The notes beneath the pieces were generated by a model. The model made no database searches and was not told the origin of the DNA. It saw nothing but the letters and a program-made list of their open reading frames with translations. Shown here one piece after another: positions 25,340 through 33,435 of a DNA stretch of 61,401 nucleotides. A program made the position numbers and the translations under genes. Positions within the stretch are counted from its first letter, which is position 1. Each line of letters begins with the position of its first letter. The DNA comes from Austwickia sp. TVS 96-490-7B (GTDB lineage: Bacteria; Actinomycetota; Actinomycetes; Actinomycetales; Dermatophilaceae), in contig NZ_JAHPZL010000008.1 of the NCBI RefSeq assembly GCF_019331795.1, positions 279,104 through 340,504 on the forward strand, in the 5' to 3' direction.

Positions 25340-27460
25340 TCACACCTGACGGTGAATCACTAACGGCAGCACCACCGCCGCCCCCGCCGCCCGCAATGCC
25401 GCCCCAGCCATCGTCACCGACCACCCTGTCGCGCTCGCATCGACGACCAAGAGGACCACCTCACCGGGCGCCATCTTCGGGACGGTGTCCACGCCAAGCC
25501 GATCACTCCACCATGACGCCGACACCGCCGACGTTGCCTGCACTGGAGCCACTCCCCCGCCCCACTGCCATGACATCACCGGAAGACGACCCACCTGCCC
25601 TAGATGCTCGGCCACCCCCGCCGCCACACCGGGAAGACGCCCCGTGTCTAAAGCCACCACTAGCCCAGGCCTCGCTGGCCACTCATGGCGCCACTGTGAC
25701 AACGCCGTCACAGCTGCCGCTAACAATTCCTCCGGGACCGCGGCCGCAGTCGCAGCTGCGACCCGGCACTCCCGAAGCACCACGGTCCACTCCGGCGCAT
25801 CGGCGTGGATCAGCACTCGCCCCTCAACCACGGCACTACGCTCGGGAATCCGCCCCCGGCGTCCACAACTCCCACCTGGCCACATCTTGCGCGGCTCCCA
25901 GCGATGCACCCGAGAACGCAGCACCTGACGGACCCGGCTCACCGTCGGCGCCTCGGCACTCCCGGACCACCCAGCGGGCAACCCTCCTCGACACACCGAA
26001 CAGCGCCCGCACGGCTGAGCCGACCGGTCATCCAGACTGTCCTGCAACAACGCCATCAGACAGGATTCGCCCCTCACATATCGGCGCATGATCTGCGCCT
26101 CGCCGCGTCGTACCTGAGCTAATTGTGTGTAATGGTCCGCGTCGTACACCCAGCGACGGCCGGTGCTCTGCCAGCCCTCCGGCCGTCGTACGACCACGTC
26201 CTCCACCGCCAACTGGCGCAACAACAGGTCAACCTTGCTGCGACGCAGACCGCTTTCCGCTTCCAACCGGACGACCCCCACCGGCGAATCGCGGGGCCCC
26301 GGCATCGCCTTCAGGAGACGCTCCACCTGCTCCGGCACCGGGATGGTGGCGGTCGCGAAATACTCCCAGATTGCTTCATCGCCATCCGCGGGCAGCAAAG
26401 CCACCACCGCATGATCGATGGCGCGACCGGCTCTGCCCACCTGCTGGTAATACGACACCGGTGACGGCGGTGATCCCAGATGGACGACAAATCCCAAGTC
26501 CGGTTTGTCGTATCCCATCCCCAATGCCGACGTCGCAACCAACGCGGTCAACTTGTTAGCCCGCAAGTCTTCTTCCAACCGGACCCGCTCCGCACTCTCC
26601 AAAGCACCGGTGTACGCCGCGACGGGGTAGCGATCACCGTGAGCGTCGCGGACCACCGACACTGCCCGATCTGCCTCCTCCTTGGTGAGGACATAGATGA
26701 TCCCTGACCCCGGCAACAACGGGAGATGCTGCACCAGCCAGGCCAGACGGCCCAGCGGATCCAAGCCGGGCACTACCACCAGCTCTAAACTGGTGCGCGC
26801 CAGCGGACCGCGCTGCACCAACGTCGAATTGCCAAGTTGGGCAGCAACATCGGCGCTCACCCGGGCATTCGCGGTGGCTGTCGTCGCCAACACAGGCGTC
26901 TGCGGATTGAGCCGGCCCAACACCTGCGCGACCCGCCGATAGTCCGGTCGGAAATCGTGGCCCCAGTCGGACACCGCGTGCGCTTCGTCGATGACCACCA
27001 TTCCCAGACGTCCTGCCAGCAGGGACAACATCTGCGCGCCAAAACCCGGATCGGCCAACCGTTCGGGAGAGACCAACAGCACATCGACCTGATCGGCGGA
27101 CAAACTCGACCACACCGCATCCCAGTCGTCCCGGTTTGCCGAGTTGATCGTTGCCGATCGCAGCCCGGCGCGTTCTGCCGCGCCGACCTGATCTCGCATC
27201 AACGACAACAACGGTGACACCACGAGAGTGGGGCCGCTGCCCCGGCTCCGCAGGATCGCGGTCGCCACCCAATACACCGCAGACTTACCCCACCCGGTCG
27301 CTTGAACGACCACCACCCGGGCAGCAGGACGCACTAGAGCTGCGACAGCCTCTTGTTGGTCTTCTCGAAGCTGAGCGTGTGGGCCAGCGAGCGTAGTGAT
27401 GACACGAGTTGCGATCGCTTCGTCCTGCGGGGACAGCTCAGCGGAGGACATGAGCCTCAC
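25340..27460 (-). CDS. recQ: RecQ family ATP-dependent DNA helicase
   Basis: 706 residues (a start at 27451, MSSAELSPQDE, is equally possible). Helicase motifs: LREDQQEAV (motif 0), QATGWGKSAVYW (Walker A, 54-60), LVVSPLLSLMRDQV, IDEAHAVSDWGHDFRPDYRR (DEAH and the RecQ aromatic loop), LATTATAN, then YTGAL, ATSALGMGYDKPD and YYQQVGRAGR. A zinc-like CGRCSVCRGG marks the RQC region. It unwinds forks and recombination intermediates. The C-terminal 170 residues lack a clear HRDC and look like a nucleotide-handling or phosphoribosyltransferase-like extension (VVLLVVDASATGWSVTMAGAALRAAGA), as in other actinobacterial RecQ paralogues. Confidence 0.93.
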   Translation of the reverse strand: MRLMSSAELSPQDEAIATRVITTLAGPHAQLREDQQEAVAALVRPAARVVVVQATGWGKSAVYWVATAILRSRGSGPTLVVSPLLSLMRDQVGAAERAGLRSATINSANRDDWDAVWSSLSADQVDVLLVSPERLADPGFGAQMLSLLAGRLGMVVIDEAHAVSDWGHDFRPDYRRVAQVLGRLNPQTPVLATTATANARVSADVAAQLGNSTLVQRGPLARTSLELVVVPGLDPLGRLAWLVQHLPLLPGSGIIYVLTKEEADRAVSVVRDAHGDRYPVAAYTGALESAERVRLEEDLRANKLTALVATSALGMGYDKPDLGFVVHLGSPPSPVSYYQQVGRAGRAIDHAVVALLPADGDEAIWEYFATATIPVPEQVERLLKAMPGPRDSPVGVVRLEAESGLRRSKVDLLLRQLAVEDVVVRRPEGWQSTGRRWVYDADHYTQLAQVRRGEAQIMRRYVRGESCLMALLQDSLDDRSAQPCGRCSVCRGGLPAGWSGSAEAPTVSRVRQVLRSRVHRWEPRKMWPGGSCGRRGRIPERSAVVEGRVLIHADAPEWTVVLRECRVAAATAAAVPEELLAAAVTALSQWRHEWPARPGLVVALDTGRLPGVAAGVAEHLGQVGRLPVMSWQWGGGVAPVQATSAVSASWWSDRLGVDTVPKMAPGEVVLLVVDASATGWSVTMAGAALRAAGAAVVLPLVIHRQV

Positions 27461-27520
27461 CCTAGATGTCGAGACCGACAGCGACGAGTCGGCGCCATAC
27501 CGGCGTGGCCGGAAAAACCA

Positions 27521-28291
27521 TCACTCCTGTGGGGCAGCGGCCAATCCCTTAGCGAGGCGGCGTTCATGCGCCTCCTGCTCATCCAGAGCGGTGGCTTCCT
27601 CCAGCGACGGCGCCGTCCCCCCCAGTCGGGCCGGGAGGAATTGCAGATCTGCTCCGGTCAACGTCGGATATTCCCGCTGTTCGATCTCCAACATTTCCGC
27701 CATCCGGCGTTTCAGCTCGGCGTTGATCTCCGCCGGATCAGCATTCTTGGGGACCGGAATCGGCTCACCAACTCGCACCGCGATCGGCGTCCCGGTCCGC
27801 CCCATCCGCTTCGGCTTGCCCTTCGTCCAAACCCGCTGGCTCCCCCAGATCACCACAGGCAGGAGCGGGGCGCCAGACGCTTGGGCCATGCGCACCGCAC
27901 CAGATTTGAACTCTTTAAGTTCGAAGCTGCGGCTGATCGTCGCTTCAGGGAACACCCCCACGATCTCGCCGCTACGCAGCGCTTTCAATGCAGTCTTGAA
28001 CGACGCTGCGCCAGCTTCACGGTCCACCGGGATGTGCTTCATGCCACGCATCAGCGGCCCTGCCACCCGGTGGTGAAAGATCGAGTCTTTGCACATGAAT
28101 CGGACCAGCCGTCCGGCGCGTTCCGCCGCAAACCCGGCGTACGTGAAGTCCATGTAACCGGTGTGATTGATGACCATCACTGCGGCCCCTTCCCGCGGCA
28201 CGTGATGAGCCCCGGTGATCCGGAAACGCAGACCCTGGGCTGCGAAGACGGCGCGGGTGAGAGCGACGACTGAGTCATAGACCGGTTCCAT
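27521..28291 (-). CDS. PlsC-type lysophospholipid acyltransferase
   Basis: 256 residues. The catalytic HX4D motif is NHTGYMDF, the glycerophosphate-binding motif is GVFPEATISRSF (variant of FPEGTRS), and a third block reads LLPVVIWGSQRVWTKG. The family transfers acyl chains to 1-acyl-glycerol-3-phosphate or related acceptors at the membrane. It lies 60 bp downstream of recQ's start side and is divergent from the GntR gene. The exact acceptor cannot be told; several plsC paralogues are normal in actinobacteria. Confidence 0.9.
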   Translation of the reverse strand: MEPVYDSVVALTRAVFAAQGLRFRITGAHHVPREGAAVMVINHTGYMDFTYAGFAAERAGRLVRFMCKDSIFHHRVAGPLMRGMKHIPVDREAGAASFKTALKALRSGEIVGVFPEATISRSFELKEFKSGAVRMAQASGAPLLPVVIWGSQRVWTKGKPKRMGRTGTPIAVRVGEPIPVPKNADPAEINAELKRRMAEMLEIEQREYPTLTGADLQFLPARLGGTAPSLEEATALDEQEAHERRLAKGLAAAPQE

Positions 28292-28436
28292 GGGCTCACC
28301 GTAATGCAGGCCACGCCAGCGATGGACATCGGTCCCACGGCGACGACCGGGTCTCTGGCGCCCGTTGGGCGCCCCGAACAGCCCGGTTCGGCCGATGTGC
28401 CGTCATCCTCGCCAAGCCCCCCGGATACTGCTGGTG

Positions 28437-29141
28437 ATGAGTGAGCATGCACCGGCCCTGCCTCGACTGTCCCCCGGCGAAAACCTGCGTGACGCCGCCC
28501 GGCAAGCTCTGGAGGCCGCGCTGGTTTCCGGACGACTCCAACCTGGGCTGGTCTACTCGGTGCCCTCCTTAGCCGAGGGGCTAGGCGTGTCGGCGACCCC
28601 GGTGCGTGAAGCCATGCTGGACCTCGCTTCGGACGGGCTGGTCGTGTCGGTGCGCAATAAGGGCTTTCGGGTGTGTGAGCCCACTCCCCACCAGTTGGAC
28701 GATCTCGTGGCGACTCGGGCTTTGTTGGAGATCCCGACGGTGGTGACGCTCAGTCTCACTCTCGACGCTGGTCGAGTACGTCGTATCGAGGCGTTACGTC
28801 CCGTGGCTCGGCGCATCGTGGAGGCCGCCGGTCGGGACGACCTGGTCGCGTACGTCGAGGCGGATACCCGTTTCCATCTCGGTTTGCTCGCCGAGGCCGG
28901 TAATGACGCGCTGGTCGACGTCGTACGCCGGCTGCGGGCCCGAAGCCGGTTGCTGGGATTAGCTGCCATGGCACAGGACGGGCAGTTGTTGCGTCAGGCC
29001 CGCGAGCATGAGGAACTCCTGGACGTGGTGCTGTCCGGGGACGGCGCCGCCACCGAATCCGCGATGCGTAAGCACCTACGGGATGTGCGTGGCGAGTCCG
29101 CCGATGACCGACGGTTGGGAGTGGCCGTCCCCGGACAGTGA
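28437..29141 (+). CDS. GntR family regulator (FadR/FCD subfamily)
   Basis: 234 residues from the ATG at 28437 (MSEHAPALPRLSPGENL). The winged helix spans about residues 20-75 (YSVPSLAEGLGVSATPVREAMLDLASDGLVV), with the usual 'SATPVREA' recognition segment. The C-terminal helical FCD domain (DDLVATRALLEIPTVVTLSL, then DTRFHLGLLAEAGN) contains the Asp/His residues that bind a metal and a carboxylate ligand. It lies divergent from the plsC-like gene with 145 bp between the starts, so that promoter is one candidate target. Confidence 0.9.
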   Translation: MSEHAPALPRLSPGENLRDAARQALEAALVSGRLQPGLVYSVPSLAEGLGVSATPVREAMLDLASDGLVVSVRNKGFRVCEPTPHQLDDLVATRALLEIPTVVTLSLTLDAGRVRRIEALRPVARRIVEAAGRDDLVAYVEADTRFHLGLLAEAGNDALVDVVRRLRARSRLLGLAAMAQDGQLLRQAREHEELLDVVLSGDGAATESAMRKHLRDVRGESADDRRLGVAVPGQ

Positions 29142-29144
29142 GCG

Positions 29145-31088
29145 TCAGTGCCGAGCGGCGCTAACGACGCATCCGCCCTTGGCGCAGGCGTCAAGCCAGT
29201 CGTTGAACTCGTCGTCGTACGCAGTGCCGATGCTGTCTTTGAGGTAAGAGCGGGCGGCAGCCCAGTCACCGGTGCGGTAGAAGCTCCACACGGTCTCCAT
29301 CTCGGCGCGATGTTGCTCCACCATGAACCGCACCGCGAGGTAACCCCACCGGTAGATGCGGGTCTGGTCGTGATCGTAGGTGGTGTCGAACAAAGTGCTC
29401 AGCCGGTAGGTCCGGGCCGCTGCTGCCTGGACGGCTGCGTCGTAGGTCAGGCCGCGGTAATGGTAGGAGACATATTCGGCTATGCCTTCAATCCACCAGA
29501 TGGTGGGTGTTTTCATGTTCTCCTCGAAACTGCCATACATTGTGTATCGACCGTCGAGGTAGTGGGTGTATTCGTGGTTGAGATTCCAGATAGCAAAATC
29601 GGTGCTCTTCTCTGAGCGGTAAGCAACAAACCTGGCCTGGTTCTTCGGATCGGCGGGGTCTCCTTCGAGATACATCCCACCATTATCGGTGCTGATGCCG
29701 TAAAGGGCCGTGGCGTATCGGCTATAGTCGGCGGGACTGTCGAAGACGACCACTTCCAGCGATTCATTGTGATCATTGCGCACCGGGGTATTGGTCCCGA
29801 AGATGCCTTGAACATAACTATCCTGACGAATCAGCGAGGCGCAGGTGTCGGCGAGTTGTCGGGCATTCATGGCTTGAGCGCGGATGGTGCGATGGGCATC
29901 GCACCGATGCTGGACTGGCAAGGTCACCGCGGTGAGGCGAGTGGTGAGGTTGCACGTGCCGTAGTCAGCGCAGGCATCAGGGTCAGCGTCCTGAACCATG
30001 GCTGCGGCGCTCACCCATAATCCAGCTCCTGGCCCCGTGATGTTGGTGGCTTTCAACAGCTCTACGACGTAGGTTTTTGCGATGGCTTTGACAGGAGCGT
30101 CGTTGAGGAAGCGGGCTAGTTCCGTGCCGGCGTTAGTCGTCAGATAAGCATCATCTGTGGCTAGGAGGTTCACGTGAGTCAGCGCGAATTCCTTCAAGAG
30201 TTTCAGCACAGAAGGGTCGGCCGCGACAGCTTCTGGGAATCCTGGCACCTGATGCCCACGGAAGAGCACGGTGTAGGCCTTGTTGGTGGCCGCTTTCTGC
30301 GAGCGGTGGGCAGCTTGCGCTGGCCCGTATCCGGAGAGGAGTTTCTTAACGACCCACAGATATCGGGTGTTCTGTGAGGAGCTGTCGATCAGGGTGACGG
30401 CTTCTTCTAGGACATCACCGGCAGCAGCGGTGGCATCGAAAGCATGCGGCGAGGCAAAAAATGCATCAAGGGCGCCTCGGGTGGCGGCGGTCAGGGTCGT
30501 GCCGTAGGGGCCAGTGTCGGCGGGTCGGTAGTAGTTCACGAAATATCCGGCGCGGAGGAAGAGGATCTGTCGCATTACGCCGGTGCTGTCGGTGCCGTCA
30601 TATCGGGCGGAACGGCGTGTGAGGTCCTGGGCGAGCGCCGTCATGTTGGCTTCGGCGAAGGTGGCTTTGGCGAGGTTCCCGGTGAGGGAGAACAGGGTGT
30701 TGACGCAGGTCGTCTCGGAGGTGGCGACGAAAGCGGCCAGTTCAGTGCCTCGTCGGGCGGCGAAGTCCTCAGCGCGGCATCCGGGTGTGTTGTCTCGGAG
30801 GTGTGGTGGCGCGGCCTTCGGTGTCGGGGTTTGTCGGTCGTGGGCACGGCGGAGCAGGTCGGGGCTTTGTTTGGGGGGAAGGTCTCGAGCTGCGTGGGAT
30901 TGCCTGAGGTCAGGTTCGCGGAAAACCAGTGAGTGGGGTCCGTGGCTGTCGACGGTGTGATCTCGCGCGGTGGGGTGAGGGGCGGCGTGCGTAGAAGGGG
31001 CGGTGAGAGTGGTCAGGGCGGGCAGGAGTACGGCGAGGGACAGTGCACCTGCGGTGAGGCGTCGGGTGGTGGTGGGTACGACGGACAC
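29145..31088 (-). CDS. Secreted M9-type collagenase (microbial collagenase-like metallopeptidase)
   Basis: 647 residues from a GTG with AGGAGG four bases upstream; an in-frame start at 31205 would put 39 residues before the signal peptide. The signal peptide (RRLTAGALSLAVLLPALTTL ... HAA) is followed by an activator-like helical domain (FLRAGYFVNYYRPADTGPYG, typical of peptidase M9N) and the catalytic domain with NHEYTHYLDGRY (HExxH near residue 506) and downstream IEGIAEYVSY (third zinc ligand Glu). No C-terminal PKD or collagen-binding domains follow, so this is a minimal form. It would degrade collagen-like or other extracellular proteins. Confidence 0.9.
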   Translation of the reverse strand: MSVVPTTTRRLTAGALSLAVLLPALTTLTAPSTHAAPHPTARDHTVDSHGPHSLVFREPDLRQSHAARDLPPKQSPDLLRRAHDRQTPTPKAAPPHLRDNTPGCRAEDFAARRGTELAAFVATSETTCVNTLFSLTGNLAKATFAEANMTALAQDLTRRSARYDGTDSTGVMRQILFLRAGYFVNYYRPADTGPYGTTLTAATRGALDAFFASPHAFDATAAAGDVLEEAVTLIDSSSQNTRYLWVVKKLLSGYGPAQAAHRSQKAATNKAYTVLFRGHQVPGFPEAVAADPSVLKLLKEFALTHVNLLATDDAYLTTNAGTELARFLNDAPVKAIAKTYVVELLKATNITGPGAGLWVSAAAMVQDADPDACADYGTCNLTTRLTAVTLPVQHRCDAHRTIRAQAMNARQLADTCASLIRQDSYVQGIFGTNTPVRNDHNESLEVVVFDSPADYSRYATALYGISTDNGGMYLEGDPADPKNQARFVAYRSEKSTDFAIWNLNHEYTHYLDGRYTMYGSFEENMKTPTIWWIEGIAEYVSYHYRGLTYDAAVQAAAARTYRLSTLFDTTYDHDQTRIYRWGYLAVRFMVEQHRAEMETVWSFYRTGDWAAARSYLKDSIGTAYDDEFNDWLDACAKGGCVVSAARH

Positions 31089-31219
31089 AGTGCCTCCTGG
31101 GGTGGCAGGAATTGCCGCGAAAATGGGGTGTGACGTGTCCGGTTCACCTGGTGTGGCCAGGGACCGTCGACGCGGTTGAGGCGTCGATTCCCGGTAATAT
31201 GTCACACACCATTCGCGTG

Positions 31220-31456
31220 TCAGCTCAGGCAGATCGACTCCCAGGGCGAGTTTTTACCAACTTGGGAATTGATTGACTGTTTAACGTCTTTCAGGTGCTC
31301 CCCAGTCCCCCGGGGCCGCCGACTCCGCCACTCGGCCAATGGGCCACCTATACCAGCCCACGTCCCCACGACCAGACCCGCCAGGACACCCGTGGGGTGA
31401 TGCAAGCCGCGCGCCACCTGTGACCAGCCGATGACGACTCGCCCCATATGGCCCAC
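31220..31456 (-). pseudogene. Remnant of a PAP2-type phosphatase C-terminus
   Basis: The minus strand encodes RVVIGWSQVARGLHHPT followed by GVLAGLVVGTWAG. This resembles the last conserved motif of PAP2 phosphatases (S-R-x5-H-x3-D), with the final Asp apparently replaced (HHPTGV rather than HxPxDV). The rest of the enzyme is missing upstream. I take it as a decayed fragment; the match is by eye and modest. Confidence 0.45.
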
Positions 31457-31722
31457 CAGAGGCCACTATTGCTGGTCACGAGAACATCGCAGCCGCGCCC
31501 TCACCTCAGCCGTGAAACACGTCCTCAAGTTTATCGGTTACCCGCAAAACATCACCCCATCAATGATAATATTCAAATCACTCGGGCCATGAAGGCGCTC
31601 AAGACTTCTTTGAGCTGACGATGGGTGAATTAAGTCTCTTGCCGCGGTGAAACAGCTGCAGAGCAGACAGCGGTCTCCAATTCAGTGAATTCTGATATTT
31701 ACCACGCGAGTAAGGCGACGGC
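31457..31722. other. AT-richer spacer before the two-gene hydrophobic unit
   Basis: No gene is supported. The stretch 31540-31720 is lower in GC than its surroundings and likely holds the promoter of the next unit. A short hairpin (GCTCAA ... TTGAGC, about 31597-31615) is present. Confidence 0.4.
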
Positions 31723-32232
31723 ATGTCTGAGTTAATCAACCGGTATGACCGATACGTGCAACTGATGGGGAATCGCTGGGCGTTCCTGCCTCCCATGGGA
31801 AAGCGCCTGGCTGATCCACAGGGAGCGTCAACGGTCCAGGAGGCGGTGAACCAGGCCAACGAGCAGATCGTCACCGGTGTGGCCAAAGGCCTGGACACCT
31901 CCGGTGAGGCCTATTCATTCACGGTGCCGGCAGAAACTGTTACTTTTGCTGGTTCGCATGATGGCTTCAACAACACCTGGTACGACTGGGAACTCTGGCT
32001 TGACCGCTGGGCCAGCGGCAAACTCGCTGCCAGTCTTGCTCTCGGCACCGGAGCTGCGGCGCTGACTGCCGAATTGACATCTTGGACTGGCATAGGCGCA
32101 TTGAGCGGCGGTGCTATTGCCGCCATTCTGGCGATCAGATCAGCCGGGGCTTGGCCCTGCGAAAGAGACAATGGCATGGGAATTCACTTGGCATTCCGGC
32201 CGGTCACGGTTACCGGGTGTTGGCCACAATGA
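31723..32232 (+). CDS. Uncharacterised Trp-rich protein with hydrophobic C-terminal segment
   Basis: 169 residues, AAGGCGA before the ATG. Residues 1-95 are soluble and contain NRWAFLPPMGKRLADPQG, VQEAVNQANEQIVTGVAKGLDTSGEAYSFTVPAETVTFAGS and NNTWYDWELWLDRW. Residues 100-144 are strongly hydrophobic and small-residue rich (LAASLALGTGAAAL, IGALSGGAIAAIL), followed by a short polar tail with two cysteines (WPCERDNGMGI ... GCWPQ). There is no signal peptide. The layout recalls membrane-inserting bacteriocins or small toxins, but I recognise no named family. It overlaps the next gene by ATGA. Confidence 0.7.
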   Translation: MSELINRYDRYVQLMGNRWAFLPPMGKRLADPQGASTVQEAVNQANEQIVTGVAKGLDTSGEAYSFTVPAETVTFAGSHDGFNNTWYDWELWLDRWASGKLAASLALGTGAAALTAELTSWTGIGALSGGAIAAILAIRSAGAWPCERDNGMGIHLAFRPVTVTGCWPQ

Positions 32233-32387
32233 ATTTGTCGAAGGTGATCCTCACACTGATGGCGACGATCACTGTGGTTGCAGCCGTTGGGGCATTACTC
32301 GGTGAATGGTCAGTTGCACCAGCGGTTGTGGCAGCAACTTTAACGAGTTGCCTGGGTGTTTGGAATAGGCGCCACACTGAGCGTTAG
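32229..32387 (+). CDS. Small two-helix membrane protein coupled to the upstream gene
   Basis: 52 residues starting at an ATG that overlaps the upstream stop (ATGA). Two hydrophobic stretches (VILTLMATITVVAAVGALLGEW and APAVVAATLTSCLG) end in a basic tail (WNRRHTER). The coupling implies the two products are needed together; if the first is membrane-active, this could be its immunity or export partner. That is inference only. Confidence 0.6.
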   Translation: MNLSKVILTLMATITVVAAVGALLGEWSVAPAVVAATLTSCLGVWNRRHTER

Positions 32388-32718
32388 TCTGCGACGTTGG
32401 GGGCGGCCGGGCGAATGGCTGGCCAACACGCGCCGTGTGTCTTCTTCAGGTGAGGTCGTCTCGGGCATCGCCGCCCGGGTGATGTAGCGGTTGAAGATGG
32501 CACGCTCACGAAGTAGTCGTAGCTCAACATGTGTGGCAACTGTTCCTCCAGAATCCATGCCTGCATGGCCGACATCCAGAAGATCTCTGCGGTGCAAAGG
32601 CTGGCACTGGTCACGTTCTCATCGTCCGCGGCCGCTACCCTACGACCGCTCACCGCACACACCATGAGTACGACAAGCAGGAGTCGACGGACCTCCGAGT
32701 CTGCGGGGATCGATGGGA
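32388..32718 (-). pseudogene. Possible frameshifted remnant in a gap of 331 bp
   Basis: On the minus strand one frame reads TAEIFWMSAMQAWILEEQLPHMLSYDYF and, after a shift near 32515, the next frame continues RERAIFNRYITRAAMPETTSPEED. The two halves together look like one protein interrupted by a frameshift. I do not recognise it, no start with ribosome site is clear, and chance cannot be excluded. Confidence 0.2.
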
Positions 32719-33210
32719 TCACTCGCCTGAGCTTTCTCCATCGTTCGACGCCTGACGTGCACGATGTAGTTCATGCACGATGTCCAGGTGGCCCGCGTGA
32801 CGACTCACCTCAGCGAGTAGATGTGCCAATACCCACGCCACAGACGGCCTCGTGCCATCCTCGCCAGCCTCACAGGCCGGTTCGCCAGGCGGGTACGCCG
32901 CTAGCACCTCGCGCATCGTCCGCCATTCAGCTAACAACTCATCCGAACATGTGCTCACGGTCGCCCCATCAGGGGACGTCCAGTCCTCATCGGGCGAATC
33001 GTCCGTCCACGGGACCGGCAGGTTCTTTCCCGCAATGACGTTGGCAATCCAGAAACGGGTGACGTAGCGCTGGTGGTTCAAGAGCCCCGCAACGCTCCAC
33101 GCGCTCGGGAGAGGTGCCCTATCTACGTTCTGAGCAGCAAGGATCTGCGCCATTTCGATCACGTCGTTAAGCTGTGCCTCTATCTGCTCGATCATTTCGT
33201 CATGCTCCAC
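32719..33210 (-). CDS. DinB family (DUF664-like) protein
   Basis: 163 residues from a GTG with AGGAGG six bases upstream. It is a four-helix DinB fold with the metal-binding histidines: LLNHQRYVTRFW, then WVLAHLLAEVSRHAGHLDIVHEL (second and third His). The AHLLAEVSRHAGHLDI wording is typical of the DUF664 branch. Relatives include mycothiol- and bacillithiol-dependent S-transferases, so in this mycothiol producer a thiol-transfer role is possible but unproven. Confidence 0.85.
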   Translation of the reverse strand: MEHDEMIEQIEAQLNDVIEMAQILAAQNVDRAPLPSAWSVAGLLNHQRYVTRFWIANVIAGKNLPVPWTDDSPDEDWTSPDGATVSTCSDELLAEWRTMREVLAAYPPGEPACEAGEDGTRPSVAWVLAHLLAEVSRHAGHLDIVHELHRARQASNDGESSGE

Positions 33211-33435
33211 CAGCCGCCTCCTGCTTAAAGTCGTTCTCACGAGCCTCTCCCGGGGTAGCGAGGGGCGACAGCTAATGCGGATCCTTCGGCGCGCAGGGCA
33301 GCTTGCTGACTGTCTAGCAGGTGTCCCAGGCCCAGCTATGGACATTAGCTGAAGGTGAGTCTTGTTCAGTGCCAAGTTCTCCGGCGACACCCTGGGGGTC
33401 TGGAGCAGGTGGTTCCCGTTGCTACTCTCATGGTC

